Assembly: GCA_947492175.1 (NCBI GenBank)
Contig: CANLMQ010000002.1
Span: 186,001 to 250,000, forward strand
Source of the DNA: an uncultured Draconibacterium sp.
GTDB lineage: Bacteria > Bacteroidota > Bacteroidia > Bacteroidales > Prolixibacteraceae
DNA: 64,000 bases
Direction of reading: 5' to 3'
The notes beneath the pieces were generated by a model that worked only from the letters and a program-made list of their open reading frames with translations, was not told the DNA's origin and made no database searches. Shown one piece after another: positions 17,738-26,657 of this stretch (positions within the stretch are counted from its first letter, which is position 1; each line of letters opens with the position of its first letter). A program made the position numbers and the translations under genes.

Positions 17738-18721
17738 TCAGAAATTTTCATGAATCCACTGTACTGCATTGTCTGCAAGAATACCTTCCATACATTTAAA
17801 ATGTTTTTTAGGACACTTTTGATATCCCAGTTTTGAGCAAGGCCTGCATTTAATATTCTCAACTTCCATCTGTACAGAAGCAGCATCAGGTAAATAAGGA
17901 TACATTCCGAACTCCGGTATTGTATTCCCCCAAAACGAAAGGATTTTCTTTTTAAAAGCCGCCGCAATATGCATTAACCCGGTATCATTAGTCAGCACTA
18001 CTTTCGCATCGCGAACCAGCGAAGCCGATTGGTTTAAAGTAATTTTTCCTGCATAATTCAGAACATTTCCCTTCGATTCGGAAAGCACCTTTTCTCCCTC
18101 ATCAAATTCATCTTTTCCTCCCAATAAAATAACGGGGAAAGGAATTTGCTGACATATTTGAGAAACCTTGTTTAGCGGTAGTTTTTTGGTGAAATAGGTT
18201 CCGGCAATAACAAAAGCAACATAGCCATTTTGAAATGGAGCAGGAAGATCTGCCTGTTTAAAAGCGTCCTTATCTTCGACAAAATAATCCAGCCCTTTCC
18301 CATCGTTTTGTACATCAAAAACCGATAAAGTTTCCAAATAGCGGTCAACAATATGAAGATCGGGTAGTTTATTGATTTTAAAATTCACCATTAGCATTTT
18401 CCGCCAATTGATTTTATCTACAGGAAAAGATTCAATTCCTAACCTGCGTCTTATTTTTTTACTTCTGAAATTCTGATGCAGGTCAACGATATAATCATAA
18501 TTTTCTTTTTCCAGATCATGAATAAGATCGCTCATACTTTTCCCCAACAAGTGTATTTTGTCTATATATGGATTTGCTTTTAACAAGCAGGCATATTCAT
18601 CTTTTGTAACAAAATGTACCTCGGCATTTTTAACCTGTTGTTTTAAGCCACGAATGGCAGGCGATGTTAAAACAATATCGCCGATTGAGCTAAACCTTAT
18701 GATCAGAAATTTTACTTTCAT
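17738..18721 (-). CDS. Glycosyltransferase family 9 (heptosyltransferase-like)
   Basis: Cytoplasmic LPS-core-type glycosyltransferase, 327 aa, typical length. The N-terminus IIRFSSIGDIVLTSPAIRGLK is the GT9 signature. NDTGLMHIAAAF near residue 240 is the C-terminal donor-binding loop. FWGNTIPEFGMYPY and a Cys cluster (KCRPCSKLGYQKCPKK) match GT9 proteins common in Bacteroidetes. It probably adds heptose or a similar sugar to the LPS core; donor and acceptor are not readable. It follows atpC in the same direction, but a terminator-like hairpin lies between, so it is probably transcribed separately. Confidence 0.88.
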   Translation of the reverse strand: MKVKFLIIRFSSIGDIVLTSPAIRGLKQQVKNAEVHFVTKDEYACLLKANPYIDKIHLLGKSMSDLIHDLEKENYDYIVDLHQNFRSKKIRRRLGIESFPVDKINWRKMLMVNFKINKLPDLHIVDRYLETLSVFDVQNDGKGLDYFVEDKDAFKQADLPAPFQNGYVAFVIAGTYFTKKLPLNKVSQICQQIPFPVILLGGKDEFDEGEKVLSESKGNVLNYAGKITLNQSASLVRDAKVVLTNDTGLMHIAAAFKKKILSFWGNTIPEFGMYPYLPDAASVQMEVENIKCRPCSKLGYQKCPKKHFKCMEGILADNAVQWIHENF

Positions 18722-18799
18722 AGAACAAGCAGAAAGATCAACGTCAGAAGATCCAAGAATATTTAAAACAGATTCGGAAAATTAATCTTTATAGTTGTA

Positions 18800-18835
18800 T
18801 ATAAAACAAAATCCCCGCAGAAAAATCTACAGGGA
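18800..18835 (-). terminator. Rho-independent terminator of atpD-atpC
   Basis: On the minus strand TCCCTGTAGA pairs with TCTGCGGGGA (two G-U pairs) around a TTTT loop, and is followed by a T-rich stretch. It lies 21 bases after the atpC stop codon. Confidence 0.7.
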
Positions 18836-18856
18836 AATATGCCAATATCTTTTTTG

Positions 18857-19099
18857 TTAAGCCGACTCAACGAGAACAATTATTTTATTTGCCTTATTTT
18901 CAATTACACCTCCGTCAACCTCAAAAAATTTCTCTTCGTTATTCTGATCTTTGATTTTTATGGTCCCCTTTTCAAGCGTTGAAATAATCGGGGCATGATT
19001 TTTTAGAATTTCGAAAGCGCCTTTACTTCCGGGAAGTTGTATCAACTTCACTTCTCCTTCAAAAACCTTTTTATCGGGTGTAATAATTTCCAGGTACAT
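18857..19099 (-). CDS. atpC: F1-ATPase epsilon subunit
   Basis: Epsilon subunit of the F1Fo ATP synthase, 80 aa. It corresponds to the N-terminal beta-sandwich only (MYLEIITPDKKVFEGEV, GSKGAFEILKNHAPIIS, FEVDGGVIENKANKI), without the C-terminal helical hairpin present in E. coli AtpC. That short form is common in Bacteroidetes and means the helix-based inhibition seen in E. coli is unlikely here. It lies 16 bases downstream of atpD and is followed by a terminator, so no other ATP synthase subunit gene follows. Confidence 0.95.
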   Translation of the reverse strand: MYLEIITPDKKVFEGEVKLIQLPGSKGAFEILKNHAPIISTLEKGTIKIKDQNNEEKFFEVDGGVIENKANKIIVLVESA

Positions 19100-19115
19100 G
19101 TTTTTCCTTTCCGAA

Positions 19116-20621
19116 TTAGTTTTCAGCTAACATTTTCTCACCTTTTTCAATGGCTTCTTCTATTGTTCCAACAAGGTTAAATGCCGATTCCGGATATTGA
19201 TCAACCTCACCGTTCATAATCATTCTAAAACCTTTTATGGTGTCTTCAATTGAAACCAGTTTTCCTTCCAACCCGGTAAATGCCGAAGCAACAAAGAAAG
19301 GTTGCGAAAGGAAACGCTGAACACGACGTGCCCGGTGAACCACCAGTTTGTCTTCTTCCGAAAGTTCGTCCATTCCTAAAATGGCAATAATATCTTGTAA
19401 TTCGGTATAGCGTTGCAACAGCATAATTACATCCTGAGCACAATTATAATGCTCGTCGCCGACAATTTCAGGGGTCAGAATCCGTGATGACGAATCCAAC
19501 GGATCAACCGCAGGATAAATACCCAACTCTGCAATTTTACGACTTAGTACTGTTGTTGCATCCAAGTGTGCAAAAGTAGTTGCCGGAGCAGGGTCGGTAA
19601 GGTCATCAGCAGGTACGTAAACAGCCTGAACCGATGTAATCGAACCATTTTTTGTTGATGTAATACGCTCTTGCATTACTCCCATTTCTGTTGCCAAAGT
19701 CGGCTGGTATCCTACTGCCGATGGCATCCTTCCCAAAAGTGCCGATACTTCAGAACCTGCTTGTGTAAAACGGAAAATATTATCAACAAAGAAAAGAATA
19801 TCGCGGCCACCACCTGCAGAGCCATCACCATCGCGTAAACTTTCAGCAATGGTTAATCCCGAAAGTGCCACACGTGCACGTGCTCCCGGTGGTTCGTTCA
19901 TCTGACCAAAAACCATAGCCAGTTTCGATTCTTTTAATTTCTCTTTATCTACTTTCGAAAGGTCCCAGCCACCTTTTTCCATCGACTCTCTAAACTCTTC
20001 CCCATAATCAACAATATTGGCTTCAATCATTTCCCGAAGCAAATCGTTTCCTTCACGGGTACGCTCACCCACACCTGCAAATACTGATAACCCCGAGTGT
20101 GCAAGTGCAATATTGTTAATTAATTCCTGAATCAGAACGGTTTTTCCAACACCGGCTCCGCCAAACAAACCAATTTTACCCCCTTTTGCATAAGGTTCAA
20201 TCAAATCAATCACCTTGATTCCGGTGTAAAGCACCTCTGTTTCGGTGGTTAAATCTTCAAACTTTGGTGGCTGATTATGAATATTAAGTCCTTCTTTGGG
20301 AAGTTGTTCCAAACCATCTACTGAGTCGCCCACTACGTTTAACAAACGTCCAAGAGCTACTTCACCTTTTGGCATTACAATCGGACTTCCAAACGATGTT
20401 ACTTCTGTACCGCGTTTCAAACCATCGGTTGAATCCATTGCAATACAGCGAATGGTATTTTCGCCAATGTGTTGCTGGCACTCAACAATTAAACTTTCTT
20501 TGCCTTCTCTGGCAATCTCCAGAGCATCGTTAATAGCAGGAAGTTCGCTACCTTCATTATCAAAACTAACATCTACAACAGGACCAATTACCTTTATTAT
20601 TTTTCCTTTGTTTTGAGCCAT
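19116..20621 (-). CDS. atpD: F1-ATPase beta subunit
   Basis: Catalytic beta subunit of ATP synthase, 501 aa. Walker A GGAGVGKT, the GERTREGNDL segment with the catalytic Glu, and the ALSGLTIAESLRDGDG loop leading to Walker B ILFFVDNIFRF are all intact. The LLGRMPSAVGYQPTLATEMG signature confirms beta rather than alpha. It starts at the ATG at 20621, about 45 bases downstream of a good Bacteroidetes promoter. It forms a two-gene operon with atpC; the remaining subunits must be encoded elsewhere. Confidence 0.98.
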   Translation of the reverse strand: MAQNKGKIIKVIGPVVDVSFDNEGSELPAINDALEIAREGKESLIVECQQHIGENTIRCIAMDSTDGLKRGTEVTSFGSPIVMPKGEVALGRLLNVVGDSVDGLEQLPKEGLNIHNQPPKFEDLTTETEVLYTGIKVIDLIEPYAKGGKIGLFGGAGVGKTVLIQELINNIALAHSGLSVFAGVGERTREGNDLLREMIEANIVDYGEEFRESMEKGGWDLSKVDKEKLKESKLAMVFGQMNEPPGARARVALSGLTIAESLRDGDGSAGGGRDILFFVDNIFRFTQAGSEVSALLGRMPSAVGYQPTLATEMGVMQERITSTKNGSITSVQAVYVPADDLTDPAPATTFAHLDATTVLSRKIAELGIYPAVDPLDSSSRILTPEIVGDEHYNCAQDVIMLLQRYTELQDIIAILGMDELSEEDKLVVHRARRVQRFLSQPFFVASAFTGLEGKLVSIEDTIKGFRMIMNGEVDQYPESAFNLVGTIEEAIEKGEKMLAEN

Positions 20622-20665
20622 ATGGGAACAGATTTGTATAGATTATTCTAATTAGTAACGGATAA

Positions 20666-20695
20666 CAAATTTAACATTGTTTTGTTTTTATGCAA
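20666..20695 (-). promoter_or_regulatory. Bacteroidetes-type promoter of atpD
   Basis: On the minus strand TTG (20693-20695) is followed after exactly 19 bases by TAAATTTG (20666-20673). This matches the sigma-ABfr consensus TTTG-N19-TAnnTTTG. It lies 45 bases upstream of the atpD start codon. Confidence 0.7.
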
Positions 20696-20743
20696 CTTTC
20701 AATTGCTTTATTTCCGTGGAAATTTAACTTTATTAAACGGTTG

Positions 20744-21727
20744 CTAATGCCTGCGTATAAGCATTTCGTTAGCCAGCTCCAGAAGTGGTTGTTTTTTTAC
20801 ATCATCCAACTGAATGGCAGCTAAATGCTCCACTGCATTTTTGAAATAAGACTCCACTTTTTCTTCTGCCATTTGTTTTACACCAACTTGCGTATATATG
20901 TTTTTTACGGCTGCAATTTTTTCATCCGGATTATAAGTTGTTTTTTCGATCCAGCTTAAAAGTTCGGCATTTTGTTCTCCGGAAGCTTTCTCCAGTGCAT
21001 TTATCAACAAAAATGTTTTTTTATTGGCCAAAATATCACCGCCAATTTTTTTCCCGAATGTATCCTGTTCACCAAAAGTATCAAGTAAATCATCCTGCAA
21101 CTGAAAAGCAAGCCCAAGATTGATTCCAAACTGGTAGAGTTGTCCGGATACTTCGTCGGATGCATTGGCAAGCACAGCCCCGCCTTTTAAACTGCAAGCC
21201 AAAAGAACCGCTGTTTTCAGACGTATCATTTCCAGGTATTCGTCAACAGTAACATCCATACGGTTTTCAAAATCCATATCGTACTGCTGCCCTTCACACA
21301 CTTCAATGGCTGTTTTTGTAAACAAACCAAGCATTTCAACCAGGTTTGGAGATTTGCATTCAACTAAATATTTATAAGACTGAAATGCCATTGCATCGCC
21401 AGAAAGAATTGCACTGTTTTCGCTGAATTTTTTATGAACGGTTGGCCTGTTTCGTCGGACATCCGCATTATCCATAATATCGTCGTGCAGCAGCGTAAAA
21501 TTATGAAACACTTCGATGGCCAAAGCTGCCGGAACGGCTGGGATTATATCTTCAGAAAAAAGGTTGTAAGCAAGTAACAACAGCACCGGACGCAGCCTTT
21601 TCCCCCCCATTCCCAACGAATAACTAATGGGTTCGTACAACTCAACCGGATTTTGCTCCACTATCTGTTTCGAACGGATATCAATTTCAGTTTTTATAAT
21701 TTTCTGTAGCTCTTCTACGGAATACAT
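20744..21727 (-). CDS. Polyprenyl (geranylgeranyl/farnesyl-type) diphosphate synthase
   Basis: Trans-isoprenyl diphosphate synthase, 327 aa from the ATG at 21727; the 19-residue upstream extension is not family-like. The first Asp-rich motif is LLHDDIMDNADVRRNRPTVH, the second is FQLQDDLLDTFG, and GGKRLRP near the N-terminus binds diphosphate. It condenses IPP with allylic diphosphates in the cytoplasm, making precursors for menaquinone or undecaprenyl carriers. The residues before the first DDxxD, which set chain length, are not conclusive by eye. It lies downstream of the MMPL transporter on the same strand. Confidence 0.92.
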   Translation of the reverse strand: MYSVEELQKIIKTEIDIRSKQIVEQNPVELYEPISYSLGMGGKRLRPVLLLLAYNLFSEDIIPAVPAALAIEVFHNFTLLHDDIMDNADVRRNRPTVHKKFSENSAILSGDAMAFQSYKYLVECKSPNLVEMLGLFTKTAIEVCEGQQYDMDFENRMDVTVDEYLEMIRLKTAVLLACSLKGGAVLANASDEVSGQLYQFGINLGLAFQLQDDLLDTFGEQDTFGKKIGGDILANKKTFLLINALEKASGEQNAELLSWIEKTTYNPDEKIAAVKNIYTQVGVKQMAEEKVESYFKNAVEHLAAIQLDDVKKQPLLELANEMLIRRH

Positions 21728-21875
21728 GCTTTTTCTGTTTTGATTTTTGTTTTGCGAAGATTGGCAAAAAGCACCAAAACACAAGGATTAAATCTCAAAT
21801 AAATTGAAAAAACAATTTTTATCCCCTAAAACAACAGTAATATACTTCCTTCGAAAAGAACAGTTTTGAAATGTT

Positions 21876-24317
21876 CTAGCCGGTTATACCTTTCGATTCA
21901 GAAGTATTTGCCACTTCTGTCATCTCTTCCTCATCCACGGGAACATAAATTTCCAGATCATCCAGCTCAATATCCTCTTCTTCGTCGTAAATGTGCAGAA
22001 GAGGTTCTTTAAAGGCTTCTGTTGTAGTCAGTCGTTCTAATCCTGAAAGCAGCGACGGCAACAATATCAGGTTTGAAGTAACCGCCACCAAAAGGGTTAG
22101 CGAAACCAAAATACCCATCGCCTGTGTTCCTCCAAAGCTTGAAATGGTAAAAATACCAAAGCCAAAAAACAGAACAACGGAAGTATAAAGCATACTCACA
22201 CCAGTTTCTTTTAGGGCCAATACCACCGACTTTCGAATGTCCCAGTTGGTAACATTAAGCTCCTGCCGGTATTTTGCAAGAAAATGAATTGTATTATCAA
22301 CCGAAATTCCAAAAGCAATACTAAACACCAAAATTGTTGATGCCTTAATAGGAATATCCGTAAAACCCATTACCGCCGCAGTAAACACCAGTGGAATAAC
22401 ATTCGGGGTAAGCGACATAATAACCATCCGCCACGATGAAAACATAATTGCCATAAAAGTGGAGATCAGCAAAATTGCCAGCCCCAGGCTTGAAAACAGG
22501 TTTTTTAACAGGTATTGGTTTCCTTTAAATGCCACAATACTCGACCCGGTTACTGTTACATCATACTTGTCGGAAGTAAAAATCGAATCAATTTCAGCAT
22601 GAAAACTCTGAGTAAGTTCTTCCATGCGTTTTGTCCCCACATCTTTTACACGAATACTAATACGCGTGGTCTGTAATGTACTGTCGAGGAATGAATGCAA
22701 CAGGTCGGCTTCATCTCCTTCCTGCGGGACATATTGAAGAATAAAATTCTTTTCTCGGTTATTGGGTACGCTGTAATACTTTTCGTGGCCATTGTAAAAG
22801 GCCTGTTTCGAAAATTTTAAAAGATTAAGCAACGATGTGGAAGCCGACAACTCAGGGTATTTGGACAGCTGTGTCTCCAACTCATCTATTTTTCGGAAGG
22901 TGCTGAGTTGCATTACTCCCTGCGGTTTTTTGGTATCCACCATAATTTCAAGCGGCATAAGTCCGTTAAAATTCTGTTCAAAGAATTTTAAATCGATATA
23001 AACCGGATCATCTTTAGGAATATCGTCGACCATGTAACCCGAGCTTCGCATAAGCGAAATGCCATAAATTCCAAGCCCGATAATTGCAAGCGTAACAATG
23101 TAAACAACCTGTCGGTAGTTTTGGGTTATATGAATAAGTTGCCCAATAATTTTCGAGACCATTTTATTATCGAGGTGCCCAACATGTTTTGGCGACGGTG
23201 GGGTGATAAAACTAAATATGATTGGGATCAATAACAACGAAAGGAAAAACAGTCCCAAAATATTCAGCGAAGCAATTATGCCAAACTGACGTAAAATATC
23301 ACTTTTAACAATCACAAAAGTGGCAAAACCCGAAGCTGTGGTAAGGTTGGTTAAAAAGGTTGCATTCCCTATTTTTATGATTACCCGTTGCAATGCTTTT
23401 ACCCTGTTTCCGTGCTGAACAAATTCCTGGTGAAATTTATTCAGCATATAAATACTGTTTGGAATACCAATTACAATCAGCAAAGGTGGAATCATTCCGG
23501 TTAGCAGAGTAATTTTATACCCAAACAAAGCCAGCATTCCCATCGACCAAATCACGCCGACAAGTACAATTAATACCGGGACAATAACTGCTTTAAACGA
23601 ACGGAAAAACAGGAAAAGAACAATAATACAAATAACCAGTGCCAGCACACTAAACAGGTAAAGTTCTTTTTTTATTTTCACCGCATTAACAACGCGAATA
23701 TAGGGCAACCCGGAGTAATGTAATTTTACATTTTCTTCCTTCTCAAAAGCACGACATACTTTCTGAATTCCGGCAACCATATCTTCGCGTGCTTTACTTG
23801 CCATTTTATCTTTGTTTACCGTTATGGCCAGCAAATAAGCGTCTGTTTTATCGTTGTAAACCAGGCCACGGTAAAAGGGTAAACTTTTAAACTTAGCCAC
23901 AGATTCATCCAACTCTCCCTGACTGGAAATCGTATCAGGAAAAATCATTTCAACTTCAAACTGTTTCTTTTTTGTATTCTTTTTCAGATTATAGGTATTG
24001 GAAATCGACACTAAATTTTCAACACCCTCTACCTTGGTAAGATTATGACTTAATTCTTTCCAGGACTTAAAATGATCGATCTTAAAAAAATTAGAATCCT
24101 GAACACCTATAATTATCAGATTCCCTTCTTCTCCAAATACCTCAACAAATTTCTGATAATCCTTATACGCCTGATCCTTTTTGGGTAGCAAAGAAGCATA
24201 CTCGTACGACATTTCCACTTTTCGGGCCATGAAACCAAAAAAGATGGTAATTACTGCCAAAACTGAAAGTAGAAGAATTTTATTTCGAAGGATTATTCGG
24301 GATACCTTAATCCACAT
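21876..24317 (-). CDS. MMPL/RND-superfamily exporter
   Basis: Inner-membrane transporter of 813 aa with two repeats of one TM helix, a large periplasmic loop and five further TM helices (TM clusters at about 10-30, 220-375, 405-425 and 640-770). FGISVDNTIHFLAKY in TM4 of the second half is a typical MMPL/RND proton-relay region. The smaller size and lack of adaptor genes separate it from the metal RND pumps at 44.5 and 56.7 kb. Relatives move lipids, hopanoids or fatty acyl molecules, so a lipid substrate is plausible but unproven. The C-terminus is acidic (EEEDIELDDLE). Confidence 0.85.
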   Translation of the reverse strand: MWIKVSRIILRNKILLLSVLAVITIFFGFMARKVEMSYEYASLLPKKDQAYKDYQKFVEVFGEEGNLIIIGVQDSNFFKIDHFKSWKELSHNLTKVEGVENLVSISNTYNLKKNTKKKQFEVEMIFPDTISSQGELDESVAKFKSLPFYRGLVYNDKTDAYLLAITVNKDKMASKAREDMVAGIQKVCRAFEKEENVKLHYSGLPYIRVVNAVKIKKELYLFSVLALVICIIVLFLFFRSFKAVIVPVLIVLVGVIWSMGMLALFGYKITLLTGMIPPLLIVIGIPNSIYMLNKFHQEFVQHGNRVKALQRVIIKIGNATFLTNLTTASGFATFVIVKSDILRQFGIIASLNILGLFFLSLLLIPIIFSFITPPSPKHVGHLDNKMVSKIIGQLIHITQNYRQVVYIVTLAIIGLGIYGISLMRSSGYMVDDIPKDDPVYIDLKFFEQNFNGLMPLEIMVDTKKPQGVMQLSTFRKIDELETQLSKYPELSASTSLLNLLKFSKQAFYNGHEKYYSVPNNREKNFILQYVPQEGDEADLLHSFLDSTLQTTRISIRVKDVGTKRMEELTQSFHAEIDSIFTSDKYDVTVTGSSIVAFKGNQYLLKNLFSSLGLAILLISTFMAIMFSSWRMVIMSLTPNVIPLVFTAAVMGFTDIPIKASTILVFSIAFGISVDNTIHFLAKYRQELNVTNWDIRKSVVLALKETGVSMLYTSVVLFFGFGIFTISSFGGTQAMGILVSLTLLVAVTSNLILLPSLLSGLERLTTTEAFKEPLLHIYDEEEDIELDDLEIYVPVDEEEMTEVANTSESKGITG

Positions 24318-24622
24318 ATTTCAAATAGTATAAAATCAAGCGACTGCACTTCTTAAAACCACAACAAGCACTTCACCCAAAAAAGTTTTCTAATATCCTG
24401 TAACTCACCTAAAAAAAGTGGACAGGCTTCGTTAATTTTCTATATAATCCGACGAAAGTATAACAAATTCTCGGATTTTGAAAAGTACAAGGTTCTTCAG
24501 CTGTTCTAATTTAATACTTTTTAATTTTCTGGTGTTATTGCTGTTTTGATATACAAATTAGTGATTTTTTTTCGAGGAATAATGCTGTAACATAAATAAT
24601 CACTTCATTGTATAACTTCTAT
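24318..24622. other. Intergenic region between divergent genes
   Basis: AT-rich 305-base spacer between the MMPL exporter (minus) and the Ni/Co transporter-like gene (plus). It must hold both promoters. I see no clear TTG-N19-TAnnTTTG match, no palindromic operator and no hairpin worth calling. Confidence 0.5.
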
Positions 24623-25330
24623 ATGAACCAAAATATTCTGATCCTGACAGCTGCCTCGCTTGGTTTTGTACATACTGCACTTGGCCCCGATCATTACATT
24701 CCGTTTATTGCTGTTTCGAAAGCTAAAAACTGGGGCTTGTCAAAAACTCTGGGAGTTACAGCCCTTTGCGGAGTCGGGCATGTTTTAGGCAGCGTTTTAT
24801 TAGGGCTGGTTGGTGTTTTATCCGGAATTGCTCTCGAAAGTCTGGAAATTATTGAGTCGTTTCGCGGAACAGTTGCAGCCTGGCTTTTAATCGCTTTTGG
24901 ATTGATTTATACCATTTACGGATTACGAAAAGCCTATACAAACAAGGCTCACCAACACGTTCATATTCACGCCGACGGAACCGTTCATTCACACCGGCAT
25001 ATTCATAAAAAAGAGCATATTCATGTTCATTCCGAAGAAAAGAAGAAGAGTATTACTCCCTGGATTTTGTTTATCATTTTCGTTTTTGGACCCTGCGAAG
25101 TACTAATCCCGATTGTAATGTACCCCGCTATAGAAAGCAATTATGTTTTACTGATACTGGCAACAGCTGTTTTTGCTTTTACCACCATCTCTACTATGCT
25201 TCTAATGGTGGCGCTTCCTTTAATCGGGGTCCGTTTTTTACAAATCAAAAAGCTCGAACGGTTTTCGCATGCACTGGCCGGGGTTTTGATTTTAATTTGT
25301 GGAATTGCTGTTCAGTTTTTGGGGATCTGA
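24623..25330 (+). CDS. Nickel/cobalt transporter-like membrane protein (UreH/RcnA/NiCoT-like)
   Basis: Inner-membrane protein of 235 aa with about six TM helices. HTALGPDHYIPF in TM1 resembles the H-x(4-5)-D-H nickel-binding motif of NiCoT/UreH proteins, and a GHVLGS segment follows in TM2. A cytosolic or periplasmic loop at about 105-145 is very His-rich (HQHVHIHADGTVHSHRHIH...), as in metal transporters. The ATG at 24623 is preferred over an upstream TTG. It lies next to the hyp genes, in opposite orientation, so nickel supply for the hydrogenase is the likely role. RcnA-type export remains possible from sequence alone. Confidence 0.75.
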   Translation: MNQNILILTAASLGFVHTALGPDHYIPFIAVSKAKNWGLSKTLGVTALCGVGHVLGSVLLGLVGVLSGIALESLEIIESFRGTVAAWLLIAFGLIYTIYGLRKAYTNKAHQHVHIHADGTVHSHRHIHKKEHIHVHSEEKKKSITPWILFIIFVFGPCEVLIPIVMYPAIESNYVLLILATAVFAFTTISTMLLMVALPLIGVRFLQIKKLERFSHALAGVLILICGIAVQFLGI

Positions 25331-25438
25331 TTTTGGATGCTGGATACTAGATCCTGGATTTCGCTTTGAACTTTAAACCCTGAACTCTGTAACTGTGACC
25401 GCAGTTCCGAAAGACTGTCTGAAGTTGAATTCTTCTTT

Positions 25439-25620
25439 TCGGGAACTTCCGAAAGTTTAATCTGACTTTGGTTTTTTGTTTCGGAAAGCCCCGACAGTTT
25501 GTTTTTATTTCGGTTCTGCTTAGTGGGAAGATCCAACAATGTGTTTTTAGTTCAGTTTTGATTTTCGGGAACTCCCGACGGCCTGTTTTTCGTTTTGTTT
25601 AGTTCGTCGGGAAAGCCCGA
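25439..25620. repeat. Degenerate 42-bp tandem array with small palindromes
   Basis: Five units begin at 25439, 25481, 25524, 25565 and 25607 (spacing 41-43 bases). Each opens with a short palindrome of the type TCGGGAANNCCCGA and continues with a T/G-rich arm similar to GTTTGTTTTTCGTTTTG. The third unit is the most decayed. A partial unit may precede at about 25400. Confidence 0.7.
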
Positions 25621-25680
25621 AACCGGTATAAAAACTGCCAACTGCCACTGTGTCTGAAAACTTTGTAAAAGTACTACCTC

Positions 25681-25722
25681 CTCCGTGGAGCTCTGCGTAA
25701 ATCTCAGTGTTCTCTGCGGTTA
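25681..25722. repeat. Degenerate CTCTGCGTAA-type short repeat
   Basis: Four imperfect units of about 10-12 bases (CTCCGTGGAG, CTCTGCGTAAAT, CTCAGTGTT, CTCTGCGGTT). Similar low-complexity runs are common between genes in Bacteroidetes. No function is evident. Confidence 0.5.
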
Positions 25723-25754
25723 GAAGACGGAAGCCACCAAATACTAAAATCTGC

Positions 25755-26525
25755 TCAGGTTACTGCGGCCTTTAGCCACGCATACCATTCCTCCATTCCC
25801 TCGCCGGTTTTTGCAGAAACTTCAAAAAATTCCATATCAGGATTAAGTTGTTTGGCTACTTTTTTTGCCTTCGCCACATCAAAATCAACATAAGGCAACA
25901 AATCGGTTTTATTGATAATACACACATCGGAAGTATGAAAAATAGTGCGATACTTTTCGGGTTTATCGTCGCCTTCGGTTACGCTGAAAATAACCACGCG
26001 TTTTTGTTCTCCCAAATCAAATAACGAGGGACACACCAGATTGCCCACATTCTCGATAATTAAAACAGAGTTTTGCTGTAGTTCCAGTTGTTTGACTGCT
26101 TTATTCACCATGTTTGCATCCAAATGACAACCATTCCCGGTATTCACCTGAACGGCCTTCCCGCCTGCTTTTTGAATACGTTCAGAATCATTGGCTGTTT
26201 GCTGATCGCCTTCTATTACAAAAAAATCCAACTCTGCTTCCATTCCGGCAATGCTCCGTTCAATAATCGACGTTTTTCCTGAACCCGGCGAGCTCACCAT
26301 ATTTACAGCAAAAATGCCCAGGGCTTCAAAATACCCGCGGTTTCGTTCGGCCAGCAAATTATTTTTTGAAAGAATATCCTGTTCAACTGAAATCGTTCGG
26401 TTGTGCCGATGTTCGTCATGATGATGGTGATGCAGCATTTCATGTTCATGCAAGTGCCGGTGATCACTTTTGGGTTCGTAAATTCTCACATTGTTGCTGT
26501 CTCCGCATCCACACGTGTCGCACAT
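25755..26525 (-). CDS. hypB: Hydrogenase maturation GTPase HypB
   Basis: GTPase that, with HypA, inserts nickel into [NiFe] hydrogenase large subunits. It is 256 aa from the ATG at 26525, chosen because the N-terminus MCDTCGCG is the conserved high-affinity nickel site (C-x2-C-G-C). A His-rich stretch (about residues 22-45, with HHHHHDEHRH) would store nickel. The SIMIBI GTPase domain has the P-loop SSPGSGKTS, GNGCHLD with metal-binding Cys and His, ENVGNLVCP, and the NKTD guanine-specificity motif. It is the last gene of the hypFCDEAB series, separated from hypA by a palindromic repeat. Confidence 0.97.
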   Translation of the reverse strand: MCDTCGCGDSNNVRIYEPKSDHRHLHEHEMLHHHHHDEHRHNRTISVEQDILSKNNLLAERNRGYFEALGIFAVNMVSSPGSGKTSIIERSIAGMEAELDFFVIEGDQQTANDSERIQKAGGKAVQVNTGNGCHLDANMVNKAVKQLELQQNSVLIIENVGNLVCPSLFDLGEQKRVVIFSVTEGDDKPEKYRTIFHTSDVCIINKTDLLPYVDFDVAKAKKVAKQLNPDMEFFEVSAKTGEGMEEWYAWLKAAVT

Positions 26526-26566
26526 AGTATTTAATTTTTTGATGTTTTCAAACAATCATCTTAATT

Positions 26567-26647
26567 ATGTCATCTCGACGAAGCATGAGGAGAAATCCTT
26601 TTAAAATTGAAGAGATTTCTCATTCATTTCCCTCATTCGAAATGACA
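26567..26647. repeat. Palindromic intergenic element between hypA and hypB
   Basis: About 80 bp with outer arms TGTCATCTCGA and TCGAAATGACA (10 of 11 pairing) and nested inner arms GAGAAATC and GATTTCTC (perfect 8 bp). It resembles dispersed TGTCAT/ATGACA palindromes seen in many Bacteroidetes spacers. It could form a long hairpin in the hyp mRNA. Confidence 0.65.
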
Positions 26648-26657
26648 GGAACCAATC

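Larger units (their letters stand above)
25331..25754. other. Repeat-filled intergenic region
   Basis: A 424-base spacer between the convergent Ni-transporter and hypB genes. It holds a degenerate tandem array (25439-25620) and a short degenerate CTCTGCG-type repeat (25681-25722), both listed separately. No convincing gene is present; a 75-codon minus-strand frame here is just the translation of the tandem repeat. Confidence 0.7.

Noticed and set aside
25312..25539. A 75-codon minus-strand frame with 14-residue periodicity
   Set aside because: It is the translation of the degenerate 42-bp tandem repeat; other units are out of frame by one base and there is no ribosome site or family match.
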